DNA of 12,886 nucleotides from assembly GCA_035264765.1 (NCBI GenBank), contig DATFPQ010000224.1:1-12886 (forward strand). Reading direction: 5' to 3'. Shown here in pieces: positions 1 through 7,406 of this stretch. How positions within the stretch are numbered: position 1 is the first letter of the stretch; each line of letters begins with the position of its first letter. The notes under the pieces are model-generated. The model was not told the origin of the DNA. It did no database searches and saw nothing but the letters and a program-made list of their open reading frames with translations. The translations under genes and the position numbers were made by a program. The DNA is from DATFPQ01 sp035264765 (GTDB lineage: Bacteria > Actinomycetota > Actinomycetes > Actinomycetales > Angustibacteraceae).

Positions 1-891
1 CTGGGCGACCGGCTGGGCGGTGGGCTGGGCGACCGGCTGCGGGGGGGGCTGAGCGGCACGCTGGACGGCGGGCTCGGCGACCGGCGCGACGGTCGGCTGG
101 GACGGCACCGCCGGGACGGCGGTATCCCAGGGCCGGACGCCGGTCGGGGCCGGCATTGGGGTCGGCATCGACCAGGGCCGGTGGTCCGTGCCGACGGGCC
201 CGGCGGGCGCAGGGCTGGGCGGGACGGGGACAGCGGCCTGCTGCTCGGCGGGCGCCGGAGCGGCCTCATCCTGCAGCGCCAGCTCTCGCTGGTGCATCAG
301 GTCGCGCAGCAGCGCCTCGAAGCCCGGCGTCTCGGTGGACACCGGGCGGTGCGGCACGGTCGGCTCGGCGGCGTCGGGCTGGGCGCTCAACGCGGTGGCC
401 GGGACGTACGACGCCGGGCGGAAGGTCGTGTCCGGCGCGCCGTCCTCGGGGGCGGCCGCAGCGGCCGCAGAGGACCCAGCGGAGCCGGCGGGCCTCGAGC
501 CGGCCGGGGACGCCCCGGCGCCGTCCTGGCCGTCGGCCACCGACAGCAGATCCTCGAACGGGGACGCGGGCGTCGCCGGGCCACCGCGCAGGGCGTCCTG
601 GAGGGCGTCGTAGATGGTGCCCGCAAGCGGGCTGCCCGCCGTACCCCCCGAGGGACCGCTCGAAGAACCCGTCATGGCCTGCTCCTGTCCGAGCTGGCCC
701 GCGCCAGCGCCTGTCTCGTCGTCGTTCACCTGGACGGCCACCTCGTACCGGCGGCGGGCGAAGAACCCGCCCACTCCCCCGACCAGGCGCTCCTGCGCGT
801 GGACGATCTCGGCGTCCGCTCCGTGCTCGGCCCGCACCCTGGCCAGCAGCTCATCGATGCTGGAGCCCTCAAGCAGCAAGCGCCGCGCCAC
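1..891 (-). CDS. flhF: FlhF-like flagellar GTPase, N-terminal part (3' end outside window)
   Basis: The frame stays open from a GTG at 889-891 to the window edge, giving 297 residues. It begins MARRLLLEGSSIDELLARVR, and residues 40-50 carry a GGVGGFFARRR stretch, as in the N-terminal domain of FlhF, an SRP-type GTPase that affects flagellar position and number. From about residue 60 on the protein is a long low-complexity linker rich in Ala, Pro, Gly and Gln, ending at the edge in PVAQP-type repeats. The G domain with its P-loop would lie beyond the edge, so the GTPase assignment is inferred from the N-terminus and from the position next to flhA, the usual place for flhF. The start lies 23 bp inside the end of flhA, which suggests translational coupling. 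No strong ribosome site is seen. Alternative: an actinobacterial linker protein with only the FlhF N-domain. Confidence 0.68.
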   Translation of the reverse strand, partial: MARRLLLEGSSIDELLARVRAEHGADAEIVHAQERLVGGVGGFFARRRYEVAVQVNDDETGAGAGQLGQEQAMTGSSSGPSGGTAGSPLAGTIYDALQDALRGGPATPASPFEDLLSVADGQDGAGASPAGSRPAGSAGSSAAAAAAPEDGAPDTTFRPASYVPATALSAQPDAAEPTVPHRPVSTETPGFEALLRDLMHQRELALQDEAAPAPAEQQAAVPVPPSPAPAGPVGTDHRPWSMPTPMPAPTGVRPWDTAVPAVPSQPTVAPVAEPAVQRAAQPPPQPVAQPTAQPVAQ

Positions 892-2992
892 TGCTCACCA
901 CCCCGGTCGTCTGGATCGTCAGCGATGGGTCGATCTCGTTGTACGAGAGCACCGGCAGGCGCGGCGCGTGCGGTGCCAGCAGCCGCCGCACCGGCGCCCG
1001 CAGGCTCGGGGCGCAGACCAGGACGGGTGCGTTGCCCTCCCGCTCCGCGGCGACGAGGTTCTGCAGGGCCGAGTCGACCACGCGCTCCACGACGGCCGGC
1101 GTCAGGGCCAGGACGGCGCCGAGCTCGCCGGGGCGCACGGCCTCCAGCATCTGCTGCTCCAGCATCGGCTCGAGCGTGATGACCTGCAGCACGCCGTCGA
1201 CCGCCCACGTGTCGCACACCGCCGGGCCGAGCGCCGTGCGCGCCGCCTCGACCAGGCCGTCGAGGTCCGCACCGGCCTTGGCGCGCTGCGACAGCGCCTC
1301 GAAGATGCGCACCAGGTCGCGGATCGAGACCCGCTCGGCAAGCAGCGCCTGCAGCACCCGCTGGACATCGCCGGTGGTCATCAGCGCGGGCGTCAGCTCC
1401 TCGACGACGACCGGGTGGGTGCGGCGGACGCTCTCGACGAGCGCCTTGACGTCCTCGCGGCCGAGCAGCCGAGCCGCGTGGGTCTGGACCACCTCGGCGA
1501 GGTGGGTGATCAGCACGCTGGAGCGGTCGACGACGGACGCGCCGTGCAGCTCCGCCTGCTGACGGGCCTCGAACGGCACCCACTTGCCGGGCAGGCCGAA
1601 GACCGGCTCGGTGGTGGGCCGGCCGGGCACCGCGTCGAGCGAGTCACCGATGGCCAGCACGTGCCCGGGCGGGGCCTGGCCGCGGCCGACCTCGACGCCG
1701 CTGATCCGGACCGAGTAGCCGGCCGGCGGCAGGTCCAGGCTGTCGCGGGTCCGGACTGGGGGCATCACCAGGCCGAGCTGCATCGCGAGCTTGCGGCGCA
1801 GCGAGCGCACGCGGTCCAGCAGGTCGCCGCCGACGCCGGTGTCGACGAGGTCCACCAGGTCGGGGGCCAGCACGACCTCCAGGACGTCGACCCGCATCTC
1901 GCCGAGCAGGCTGTCGGGGGTGTTGCCCTGCTCGGCCGGGGCCTCCTGCACCTGCGCGGCCTCGGCCTCCGCCGCCTTGGCCGACGACGACGCGCGCTGG
2001 GCGACGAGCAGCACGCCCGCGCCGATCAGCAGGAACGGCAGCTTCGGGATGCCCGGGAGCAGCCCGATGCCGACCGCGGCGACGCCGGCGATGTACAGGG
2101 CGCGCGGCTGGTTCCCCAGCTGCGTGGCGGCGTCCGAGCCGAGGTCGCCCTGGGTGGTCGACCGGGTGACGATCAGGCCGGTCGCGACCGAGAGCAACAG
2201 CGCGGGAATCTGCGAGACCAGGCCGTCGCCGATGGACAGCAGGCTGTAGGTGGCCAGCGCGTCGGCCGGCGCCATCCCCTTCTGCAGCATCCCGATGGCG
2301 AAGCCGCCGATCAGGTTGATCAGGGTGATGACGATGGCCGCGATGGCGTCGCCCTTGACGAACTTCGAGCCACCGTCCATGGCGCCGTAGAAGTCGGCCT
2401 CGGCCGCGACGTCGGCACGGCGCTGGCGGGCCTGGTCCTCGTCGATCAGCCCGGAGTTGAGGTCGGCGTCGATGGCCATCTGCTTGCCGGGCATGGCATC
2501 GAGCGTGAAGCGGGCGCCGACCTCGGCGACCCGGCCGGCGCCGTTGGTGATGACCGCGAACTGGATCACGACGAGGATCAGGAAGATCACCAGGCCGATC
2601 ACCAGCGAGCCGCCCACGACGAAGTGGCCAAAGGAGTCGATCACCTTGCCGGCGTAGCCGTCCCGGAGCACGAGCCGGGTGGCGGCGACATTGAGGCCCA
2701 GCCGCAGCAGGGTGAGCACCAGGATCATCGACGGGAAGATCGCGAACTCGAGCGGCCGCTTGACGTACACGGTGACCAGCAGCACGCAGATGGCCGCGGT
2801 GATGTTGAAGGCGATCAGCAGGTCCAGCAGGGCTGCGGGCAGCGGCACGACGAGAAGCAGCACGATGCCCACGATGCCAACGGGCAGGGCGAGCTGGCTG
2901 GGACGGATCTGCAACGTGTCGTCGTCCTCTGCTGGGGCCGATCCGTGGCCTGATGGGGTGCCGTCCTGGCGTCGTGCGCGACCGGCGTCCAC
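869..2992 (-). CDS. flhA: Flagellar type III export gate protein FlhA
   Basis: This 707-residue protein is of usual FlhA length. It forms the export-gate ring that receives substrates and couples export to proton flow. Hydrophobic segments run from about residue 34 to 332. The FHIPEP-family signature is present at about 154-185, with AMPGKQMAIDADLNSGLID at 166-184. The loop FYGAMDGGSKFVKGDAIA at 201-218 contains Asp206, the counterpart of the functionally important Asp208 of Salmonella FlhA. After an Ala-rich linker (about 333-370) comes the cytosolic domain that binds chaperone-substrate complexes, including RDSLDLPPAGYSVRISG. The start is GTG at 2990-2992, with GAAGGGAG about ten bases upstream. 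It is separated from flhB by 147 bp holding a long hairpin, and it overlaps the flhF-like gene at its end. I see no truncation or missing block. Confidence 0.96.
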   Translation of the reverse strand: MDAGRARRQDGTPSGHGSAPAEDDDTLQIRPSQLALPVGIVGIVLLLVVPLPAALLDLLIAFNITAAICVLLVTVYVKRPLEFAIFPSMILVLTLLRLGLNVAATRLVLRDGYAGKVIDSFGHFVVGGSLVIGLVIFLILVVIQFAVITNGAGRVAEVGARFTLDAMPGKQMAIDADLNSGLIDEDQARQRRADVAAEADFYGAMDGGSKFVKGDAIAAIVITLINLIGGFAIGMLQKGMAPADALATYSLLSIGDGLVSQIPALLLSVATGLIVTRSTTQGDLGSDAATQLGNQPRALYIAGVAAVGIGLLPGIPKLPFLLIGAGVLLVAQRASSSAKAAEAEAAQVQEAPAEQGNTPDSLLGEMRVDVLEVVLAPDLVDLVDTGVGGDLLDRVRSLRRKLAMQLGLVMPPVRTRDSLDLPPAGYSVRISGVEVGRGQAPPGHVLAIGDSLDAVPGRPTTEPVFGLPGKWVPFEARQQAELHGASVVDRSSVLITHLAEVVQTHAARLLGREDVKALVESVRRTHPVVVEELTPALMTTGDVQRVLQALLAERVSIRDLVRIFEALSQRAKAGADLDGLVEAARTALGPAVCDTWAVDGVLQVITLEPMLEQQMLEAVRPGELGAVLALTPAVVERVVDSALQNLVAAEREGNAPVLVCAPSLRAPVRRLLAPHAPRLPVLSYNEIDPSLTIQTTGVVSSGAALAA

Positions 2993-3046
2993 CGGTCACC
3001 GTCTCCCTTCGGCCGGCTGCGTTCGCGACTTGAGCCCGGATTCGTC

Positions 3047-3113
3047 CTTTGCGCCCGGTGTGCGGTGAATCGGTGCCCGCAGACGCCGAATCACCGGCAC
3101 ACCGCGCGCAAAG
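3047..3113. repeat. Long imperfect inverted repeat (hairpin) between flhB and flhA
   Basis: On the plus strand, CTTTGCGC (3047-3054), CGGTGTG (3056-3062) and CGGTGAATCGG (3063-3073) pair with CCGAATCACCG (3086-3096), CACACCG (3098-3104) and GCGCAAAG (3106-3113). That is 25 paired positions with one C/C mismatch, one A/A mismatch, one bulged G at 3097 and a 12-base loop. No T-run follows on either strand, so it does not look like a standard intrinsic terminator. In the flhB-flhA transcript it would fold about 26 bases after the flhB stop and end about 55 bases before the flhA start. It could be a processing or stability element, an attenuator, a regulator site, or a small dispersed repeat. Confidence 0.8.
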
Positions 3114-3139
3114 AGCCGCACCGGGCGGAGAGCAAGCGG

Positions 3140-4237
3140 TCAGGCCGGGATGGCGGAGGGCCGGGGCGGGCGGTGCATGCCGGCGGCGGCGCCCTTGGCC
3201 CGCAGCGACATGACGAAGGCCAGCACCTGCGCCACCGCGGCGAACAGCGGGGCGGGGATCTCCTGGCCGACCTCGCAGGCCTTGTACAGCGCTCGGGCCA
3301 GCGGCACGTCCTCGACGAGCGGCACCCGGGCCTCGGTGGCCCGCTCCCGGATCGCCGCCGCGCCGGCGCCCGCGCCCCGGGCCACCACCCGCGGGGCGCC
3401 CTTGCCGGGCTCGTAGCGCAGCGCGACGGCGACGTGCGTGGGGTTCACCAGGACGACGTCCGCGTCGGCGATGTCGGACATCATCCGGTTGCGGCTCATC
3501 GCCATCTGCAGCGACCGGCGGTGGCCGCGGACGTGCGGGTCGCCCTCGGACTGCTTCATCTCCTGCTGGATGTCGTGCTTGGACATCCGCAGCTGCTTGC
3601 CCAGCTTGCGCCGCTGGACCAGGTAGTCCGCCATCGCCATCACCAGACCGACCGCCACGCTGATCCGCACCAGCGTCAGCAGCGCCGACCCGGTGGTGGC
3701 CAGCGTGTTGGCCAGCGGCGTGTCGCCCTGGCTGACCAGGGTGGGCGCCACCCGCCGGACGACGACGAACAGGACCAGCCCCAGAGCCACGGTCTTCACC
3801 AGGACCTTGGCGGCCTCCCACAGGGTCATGACGCCGAACAGGCGCTTGAGGCCCTTGAGCACGTTCAGGTGCGACAGCTGCGGCTTGAGCTTCTTGGTCG
3901 CGGGATGCAGGCCGCCCTGGGCGCCGGCTGCGGCCACGGCGACGAGCACGGTGGCGCCGAGGAGCGGCAGCAGGGCCACCGCCCCGTCCTGGAGCCCGGT
4001 GGTGAACAGACGCAGCGCCTGGCCCGGGTCCGGGTGCCGGATCGCTGCGGTCACCTGGACCAGCAGGTCGGTCACGACGCCTGCGACGGACGCACCGACG
4101 TGCGGAACCAGCACGGTGGCGGCCAGCAGCGCGGACCAGGCCCCGACGTCCTGCGACTTCGCGACCTGGCCCTCGCGACGGGCCTCCTTGAGCCGCTTCG
4201 GGGTCGGCTTCTCGGTCTTCTCGCCGCCGCCGCTCAC
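3140..4237 (-). CDS. flhB: Flagellar export specificity switch protein FlhB
   Basis: The protein has 365 residues, typical for FlhB, which switches the export machine from rod/hook to filament substrates. The N-terminus SGGGEKTEKPTPKRLKEARR matches the family's charged start. Membrane segments lie at about 33-62, 84-105, 138-162 and 180-206. A charged linker with KLGKQLRMSKHDIQQEMK (211-228) leads into the cytosolic domain. The autocleavage motif NPTH is intact at 265-268, with cleavage expected between Asn265 and Pro266. The start is the GTG that overlaps the fliR stop (GTGA, positions 4234-4237). The open frame extends further upstream, but that part lies inside fliR and has no FlhB similarity. 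A Pro-rich tail follows the conserved domain at about 350-365. Confidence 0.95.
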   Translation of the reverse strand: MSGGGEKTEKPTPKRLKEARREGQVAKSQDVGAWSALLAATVLVPHVGASVAGVVTDLLVQVTAAIRHPDPGQALRLFTTGLQDGAVALLPLLGATVLVAVAAAGAQGGLHPATKKLKPQLSHLNVLKGLKRLFGVMTLWEAAKVLVKTVALGLVLFVVVRRVAPTLVSQGDTPLANTLATTGSALLTLVRISVAVGLVMAMADYLVQRRKLGKQLRMSKHDIQQEMKQSEGDPHVRGHRRSLQMAMSRNRMMSDIADADVVLVNPTHVAVALRYEPGKGAPRVVARGAGAGAAAIRERATEARVPLVEDVPLARALYKACEVGQEIPAPLFAAVAQVLAFVMSLRAKGAAAGMHRPPRPSAIPA

Positions 4238-4995
4238 TGGACCATCCGGACCAGCGTCGCGCCCATCCGCTGCACGAGCCCATCCACGGCGTGCGGCAGC
4301 GCCAGGAAGCAGACGCTCATGGTGAGCAGGGTGAGCAGGATCTTGAACGGCGGGCCGAGCGCGAACGCGTTGAGCGCGGGGGCGGCGCGGGTGAGCAGAC
4401 CGAGGGCGACGTCGGCGAGGAACAGCACGGCGAGCAGGGGGGCCGCGATCTGGAGCGCGGCCAGCACCATCTGGCCGACGCCGCCGGTGAGCACCGAGGC
4501 CAGGGTGCCGAGGTCGAGCCCGGCGTCCAGGGCGATCGCCCGGTAGCTGCGCAGGAACCCCTGCAGCACGATCGTGTAGCCGCCCGAGGCCAGCAGCAGG
4601 GTGAGCGCTGTCCACTGGTAGAGCCGCCCGAGGACCGCGTTGCCGGACTGCGCCAGCGGGTCGAAGGCGAAGGCCATCGAGAAGCCGCCGAACACGTCGA
4701 GCAGGTCACCGGCACTCTGCACCGCCAGGAAGATGACGTAGCAGAGGAAGCCGAGCGCGGCGCCGGTGAAGGCCTGCACCACGACGGCCGACACGATGGC
4801 GGCCGTCTCCAGCGGTGGGACGTCCCCCGCCACGGTGGGCATCACCGGCAGCGAGATCGCGACCGCCAGCATCGCCTTGACCGTGCCGGGCACCGCCCGC
4901 GAGGAGAACGGCGGGGCCAGCACGAGGAAGGCCGCGGCGCGCGTGCTGGCGAGCAGCAGCGCCAGCACCAGCGTGGCCGGCAGGTCGAGGTCCAC
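4234..4995 (-). CDS. fliR: Flagellar export gate protein FliR
   Basis: A 253-residue, very hydrophobic protein of normal FliR length. FliR forms the core of the export gate with FliP and FliQ in the centre of the basal body. Several membrane segments are visible, among them the N-terminal one at about 5-28, one around 38-55 and others spread to residue 245. The family stretch PPFSSRAVPGTVKAMLAVAI falls at about 28-47, and GGFSMAFAFDPLAQSGNAVL near the middle is also typical. The start is GTG at 4993-4995, only five bases after the fliQ stop, with no clear ribosome site, so coupling to fliQ is likely. Its stop overlaps the flhB start. Confidence 0.94.
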   Translation of the reverse strand: MDLDLPATLVLALLLASTRAAAFLVLAPPFSSRAVPGTVKAMLAVAISLPVMPTVAGDVPPLETAAIVSAVVVQAFTGAALGFLCYVIFLAVQSAGDLLDVFGGFSMAFAFDPLAQSGNAVLGRLYQWTALTLLLASGGYTIVLQGFLRSYRAIALDAGLDLGTLASVLTGGVGQMVLAALQIAAPLLAVLFLADVALGLLTRAAPALNAFALGPPFKILLTLLTMSVCFLALPHAVDGLVQRMGATLVRMVQ

Positions 4996-5000
4996 GGGCG

Positions 5001-5276
5001 TCAGCCGGTGATCAGGATGTTCGGGATGCGCTGGTAGAGCTCGGTGGTGAATGACACGAGCTCGTGCAGCATCCAGTTGCCGCAGACCAGGAGAGCGACC
5101 GCGACGCCGATCGCCTTGGGCACGAACGAGAGCGTGACCTCCTGGATCTGCGTCACCGACTGGAAGAGCGAGACGGCGAAGCCGATGGCGAGGGCCGTGA
5201 GCAGAATCGGCGCGCAGAGCTTGGCGGACAGCAGGATCGCCTGCAGCCCGAGCTCGAGAACGGTCTGGTCCTGCAT
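5001..5276 (-). CDS. fliQ: Flagellar export gate protein FliQ
   Basis: A 91-residue protein with two membrane helices (about 15-38 and 51-73), the usual FliQ size and plan. LFQSVTQIQEVTLSFVPKAI (about 37-56) is the conserved hairpin between the helices. FliQ packs around FliP and FliR in the export gate. The start is ATG at 5274-5276, with AGGTGA a few bases upstream in the short gap after the fliP stop. fliR begins five bases after its stop. Confidence 0.95.
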   Translation of the reverse strand: MQDQTVLELGLQAILLSAKLCAPILLTALAIGFAVSLFQSVTQIQEVTLSFVPKAIGVAVALLVCGNWMLHELVSFTTELYQRIPNILITG

Positions 5277-5284
5277 GAGGTCAC

Positions 5285-6172
5285 CTACCGGTAGCTCGCG
5301 ACGAGGGCCTGGACGATGAGCCCCCAGCCGTCGACGAGGACGAAGAGGAGCAGTTTGAAGGGGAGGGACACGGTCACGGGCGGCAGCATCATCATGCCGA
5401 GCGACATCAGTGCCGCGGAGACGACCAGGTCGATCACCAGGAACGGGATGAAGACCAGGAAGCCGATCACGAAGGCGGACCTCAGCTCGGACAGCACGAA
5501 CGCTGGCACCAGCGTGGTGAGCGGCACGGTGGCGGCGTTCCTCGGCTTGGGCTGACCGGCGGCCTGCGTGATGAGCGCCAGCTCCTCGGTGCGCGTGTGG
5601 CTGACCATGAAGGAGCGCAGTGGCTTCACCCCGGCCTCGAAGGCCTGGCTCTGCGTCAGGTCGCCCTTCAGGTAAGGCTGGACCCCCTGCTCGTTGACCT
5701 TGGTGAGCACTGGGCTCATCACGAACAGGGTGAGGAACAGGGCCAGGCCGGCCAGCACCTGGTTGGGCGGCGTGGCCTGCAGCCCCAGGGCGTTGCGGGT
5801 CAGGCCGAGCACCACGAAGATCTTGGTGAAGCTGGTCGTGAGCAGCAGCAGCGCGGGCGCCACCGAGAGGGCGGTGATCGCCAGGATCACCACGACCGAG
5901 CTGGACGGCTTGCCCTTCGAGCCCTGGGTGCCGCCGCCGATCTCGACCTTCAGGCTGGGGTTGGCGGGCGTTGTCGGTGCGGCCGGGCGCTTGGCGTCCG
6001 ACGGGCCGTTGGCCGCCGGAAGGGCGAGCGGAGCCGCAGCCGGGACGGCGGCAGCAAGCGTGGTGCCCGTCGCGGGCACGGACGCCGCCGCGGAGCCGGC
6101 GCCGGCCAGGCCGACCAGGCCGGCGGCCGCCAGGAGCAGGGCGGCGAGCACGCAGCGCCAGCCGCCCCTCAT
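5285..6172 (-). CDS. fliP: Flagellar export gate protein FliP
   Basis: A 295-residue protein. Residues 1-30 form a signal peptide (Arg-rich start, Leu/Ala core, small residues near the end), as known for FliP. About 60 residues of Ala/Pro/Gly-rich sequence follow (31-90), making it longer than the roughly 245-residue enterobacterial protein. Then come the conserved parts: membrane helices at about 93-113 and 138-156, the family motif PPNQVLAGLALFLTLFVMSP (135-154), a periplasmic loop with FEAGVKPLRSFM (178-189), and the FliP signature VPAFVLSELRSAFVIGF (222-238) before the last helices. The start is the ATG overlapping the fliO stop (ATGA at 6169-6172). The frame is open further upstream, but that region is inside fliO and codes for nothing FliP-like. 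Confidence 0.95.
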   Translation of the reverse strand: MRGGWRCVLAALLLAAAGLVGLAGAGSAAASVPATGTTLAAAVPAAAPLALPAANGPSDAKRPAAPTTPANPSLKVEIGGGTQGSKGKPSSSVVVILAITALSVAPALLLLTTSFTKIFVVLGLTRNALGLQATPPNQVLAGLALFLTLFVMSPVLTKVNEQGVQPYLKGDLTQSQAFEAGVKPLRSFMVSHTRTEELALITQAAGQPKPRNAATVPLTTLVPAFVLSELRSAFVIGFLVFIPFLVIDLVVSAALMSLGMMMLPPVTVSLPFKLLLFVLVDGWGLIVQALVASYR

Positions 6173-6681
6173 TGGCGCACCGTCATCTCGCGGACGGCCG
6201 CGACCGCCTTGGCCCAGGTCTGCGGTGAGAGCGCGGACCCTGCGATCCCGGACCCCGCCGCCGCGGAGGAGCGGGCGGCCTGCCGGGCCGCGACCCGGCT
6301 GGCCGGAACGGGGGACGTGGTCAGGGACGTGGTCGGGGACGCAGTAAGGGACGGGGGCTGGGACGGGCCCTGGGACGCCGCCGCGACCGTAAGGACGTCG
6401 GTCAGGGAGGACTCCGGCTCGACCGCCAGGTCCGCCGCCGGCGCCTGGCACAGCAGCGCCACCCGCGACTCGGTAACGCCCAGCACGAGGGCCTGGTCGC
6501 CCAGCCGGACGACCGCCAGCGAGGACTTCTGGGCCAGCGGCAGGCGAGCCAGCACGTCGACGTCCACGCCCCGGGCCGTGCCTGCACGGCCCTTCTGCAG
6601 CGCCCGTGCCGCCACCCACAGCAGCGCCAGCACGAGACCGAGCGAGACGACGACGCGCAGCAGCGAGCCGAGGTCGGGCAT
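6169..6681 (-). CDS. fliO: Flagellar export accessory protein FliO
   Basis: A 170-residue protein with one N-terminal membrane helix (about 8-27) followed by a small cytosolic domain with VDVLARLPLAQKSSLAVVRL at about 41-60 and LVLGVTESRVALL (66-78), the FliO pattern. FliO assists assembly of the FliP ring. Residues about 80-150 are a poorly conserved Ser/Thr/Pro/Ala-rich tail that makes it longer than a minimal FliO. The assignment rests on this pattern and on its place between fliN and fliP. The start is the ATG that shares one base with the fliN stop (TGATG), and its stop overlaps fliP. Confidence 0.88.
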   Translation of the reverse strand: MPDLGSLLRVVVSLGLVLALLWVAARALQKGRAGTARGVDVDVLARLPLAQKSSLAVVRLGDQALVLGVTESRVALLCQAPAADLAVEPESSLTDVLTVAAASQGPSQPPSLTASPTTSLTTSPVPASRVAARQAARSSAAAGSGIAGSALSPQTWAKAVAAVREMTVRQ

Positions 6682-7406
6682 CAGACGGCGTCCCCGCCGC
6701 GGACCAGTTCGGTGATCTTGACGGCGTAGTCCTCGTCGAGGACGACGACCTCGCCGCGGGCGACCAGCCGGCCGTTGACCAGCAGGTCGGCCGGGCTGCC
6801 GGCGAGCCGGTCCAGCTCGACCACGTTGCCGGGCTGCAGGGAGAGCAGGTCGCGGACCGTCATCCGGGTGCGGCCGAGCTCGGCGCTGAGCTCCATCACC
6901 ACGTCCTGGAGCATCTCCAGGCCCAGGCTCGCTCCCCCGGCGCTCGCGCCGCCGGCGCGGCCCGGGATGTCGGTCGACGCGACGCCGACCCAGGCCTGCG
7001 AGCCGTCCTCGCCGACGAGCGGGACCAGGACGTGCTGGCCGGTCGCGAGCAGCCGCACGGCCTCGGCCGCGGGACGCTCCACCAGGTCGCCGAGAGCGGA
7101 GGTGCCGAGCGCCGTGGCGAGCAGCTCCAGGGTCGGGCGCAGCGCCTCGGCCACGGGCAGGGCGCCCATCGGCGAGGCGGCCAACGCCTCGACGAGCGCC
7201 GGACCGGGGACGACCAGGACGCTGCCGCGGCGCTCGCCGGCGACGTCGGCCGAGACGGCGACGGCGTCGGCGCCCAGCGCGCCGAGCACCGCGGCGGCGG
7301 TGACCGGCTCGGCGGCGGTGAGCGGGGCCGGTGCCGGCAGGGTGGCGCTGACCTGCTGGGCGACGGCGAGGACGTCGGCGCGCAGGTCGGTGGTCGTGGT
7401 GGTCAT
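6681..7406 (-). CDS. fliN: Flagellar switch protein FliN with long N-terminal domain (FliY-like layout)
   Basis: 241 residues. The C-terminal 75 (about 164-238) form a SpoA/FliN domain, with MTVRDLLSLQPGNVVELDRL (182-201) and ADLLVNGRLVARGEVVVLDE (206-225). This domain builds the base of the rotor C-ring with FliM. Residues 1-160 form an extra domain rich in Ala, Leu and Val, ending in a Gly/Ala linker at 149-161. This resembles the layout of Bacillus FliY, but I see no clear CheC phosphatase motif in it. The ATG at 7404-7406 shares a base with the fliM stop (TGATG). A GTG three bases upstream (7407-7409) is an alternative start adding one residue. Confidence 0.92.
   Translation of the reverse strand: MTTTTTDLRADVLAVAQQVSATLPAPAPLTAAEPVTAAAVLGALGADAVAVSADVAGERRGSVLVVPGPALVEALAASPMGALPVAEALRPTLELLATALGTSALGDLVERPAAEAVRLLATGQHVLVPLVGEDGSQAWVGVASTDIPGRAGGASAGGASLGLEMLQDVVMELSAELGRTRMTVRDLLSLQPGNVVELDRLAGSPADLLVNGRLVARGEVVVLDEDYAVKITELVRGGDAV

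Noticed and set aside
614..2953. Long plus-strand open frame opposite flhA and the flhF-like gene
   Set aside because: Its product is Arg/Gly/Asp/Gln-rich with no recognisable family, and it mirrors the strong FlhA frame. Such antisense frames are routine at this GC content.
3003..3031. Possible sigma-28 promoter before flhA (TCAA-N16-GCCGAAGG)
   Set aside because: The -10 half matches only in GCCGA and overlaps the likely ribosome site, and the spacing is one base too long.
3065..4546. Plus-strand open frame opposite flhB and fliR
   Set aside because: It is low in hydrophobic pattern, rich in His/Gln/Arg and has no family features. The minus strand carries clear FlhB and FliR.
4238..4615. 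Upstream in-frame extension of flhB
   Set aside because: It lies entirely within fliR and shows no FlhB-like sequence. The GTG overlapping the fliR stop gives the normal FlhB N-terminus.
6173..6619. Upstream in-frame extension of fliP
   Set aside because: It lies inside fliO. The ATG at the overlap begins a proper signal peptide.
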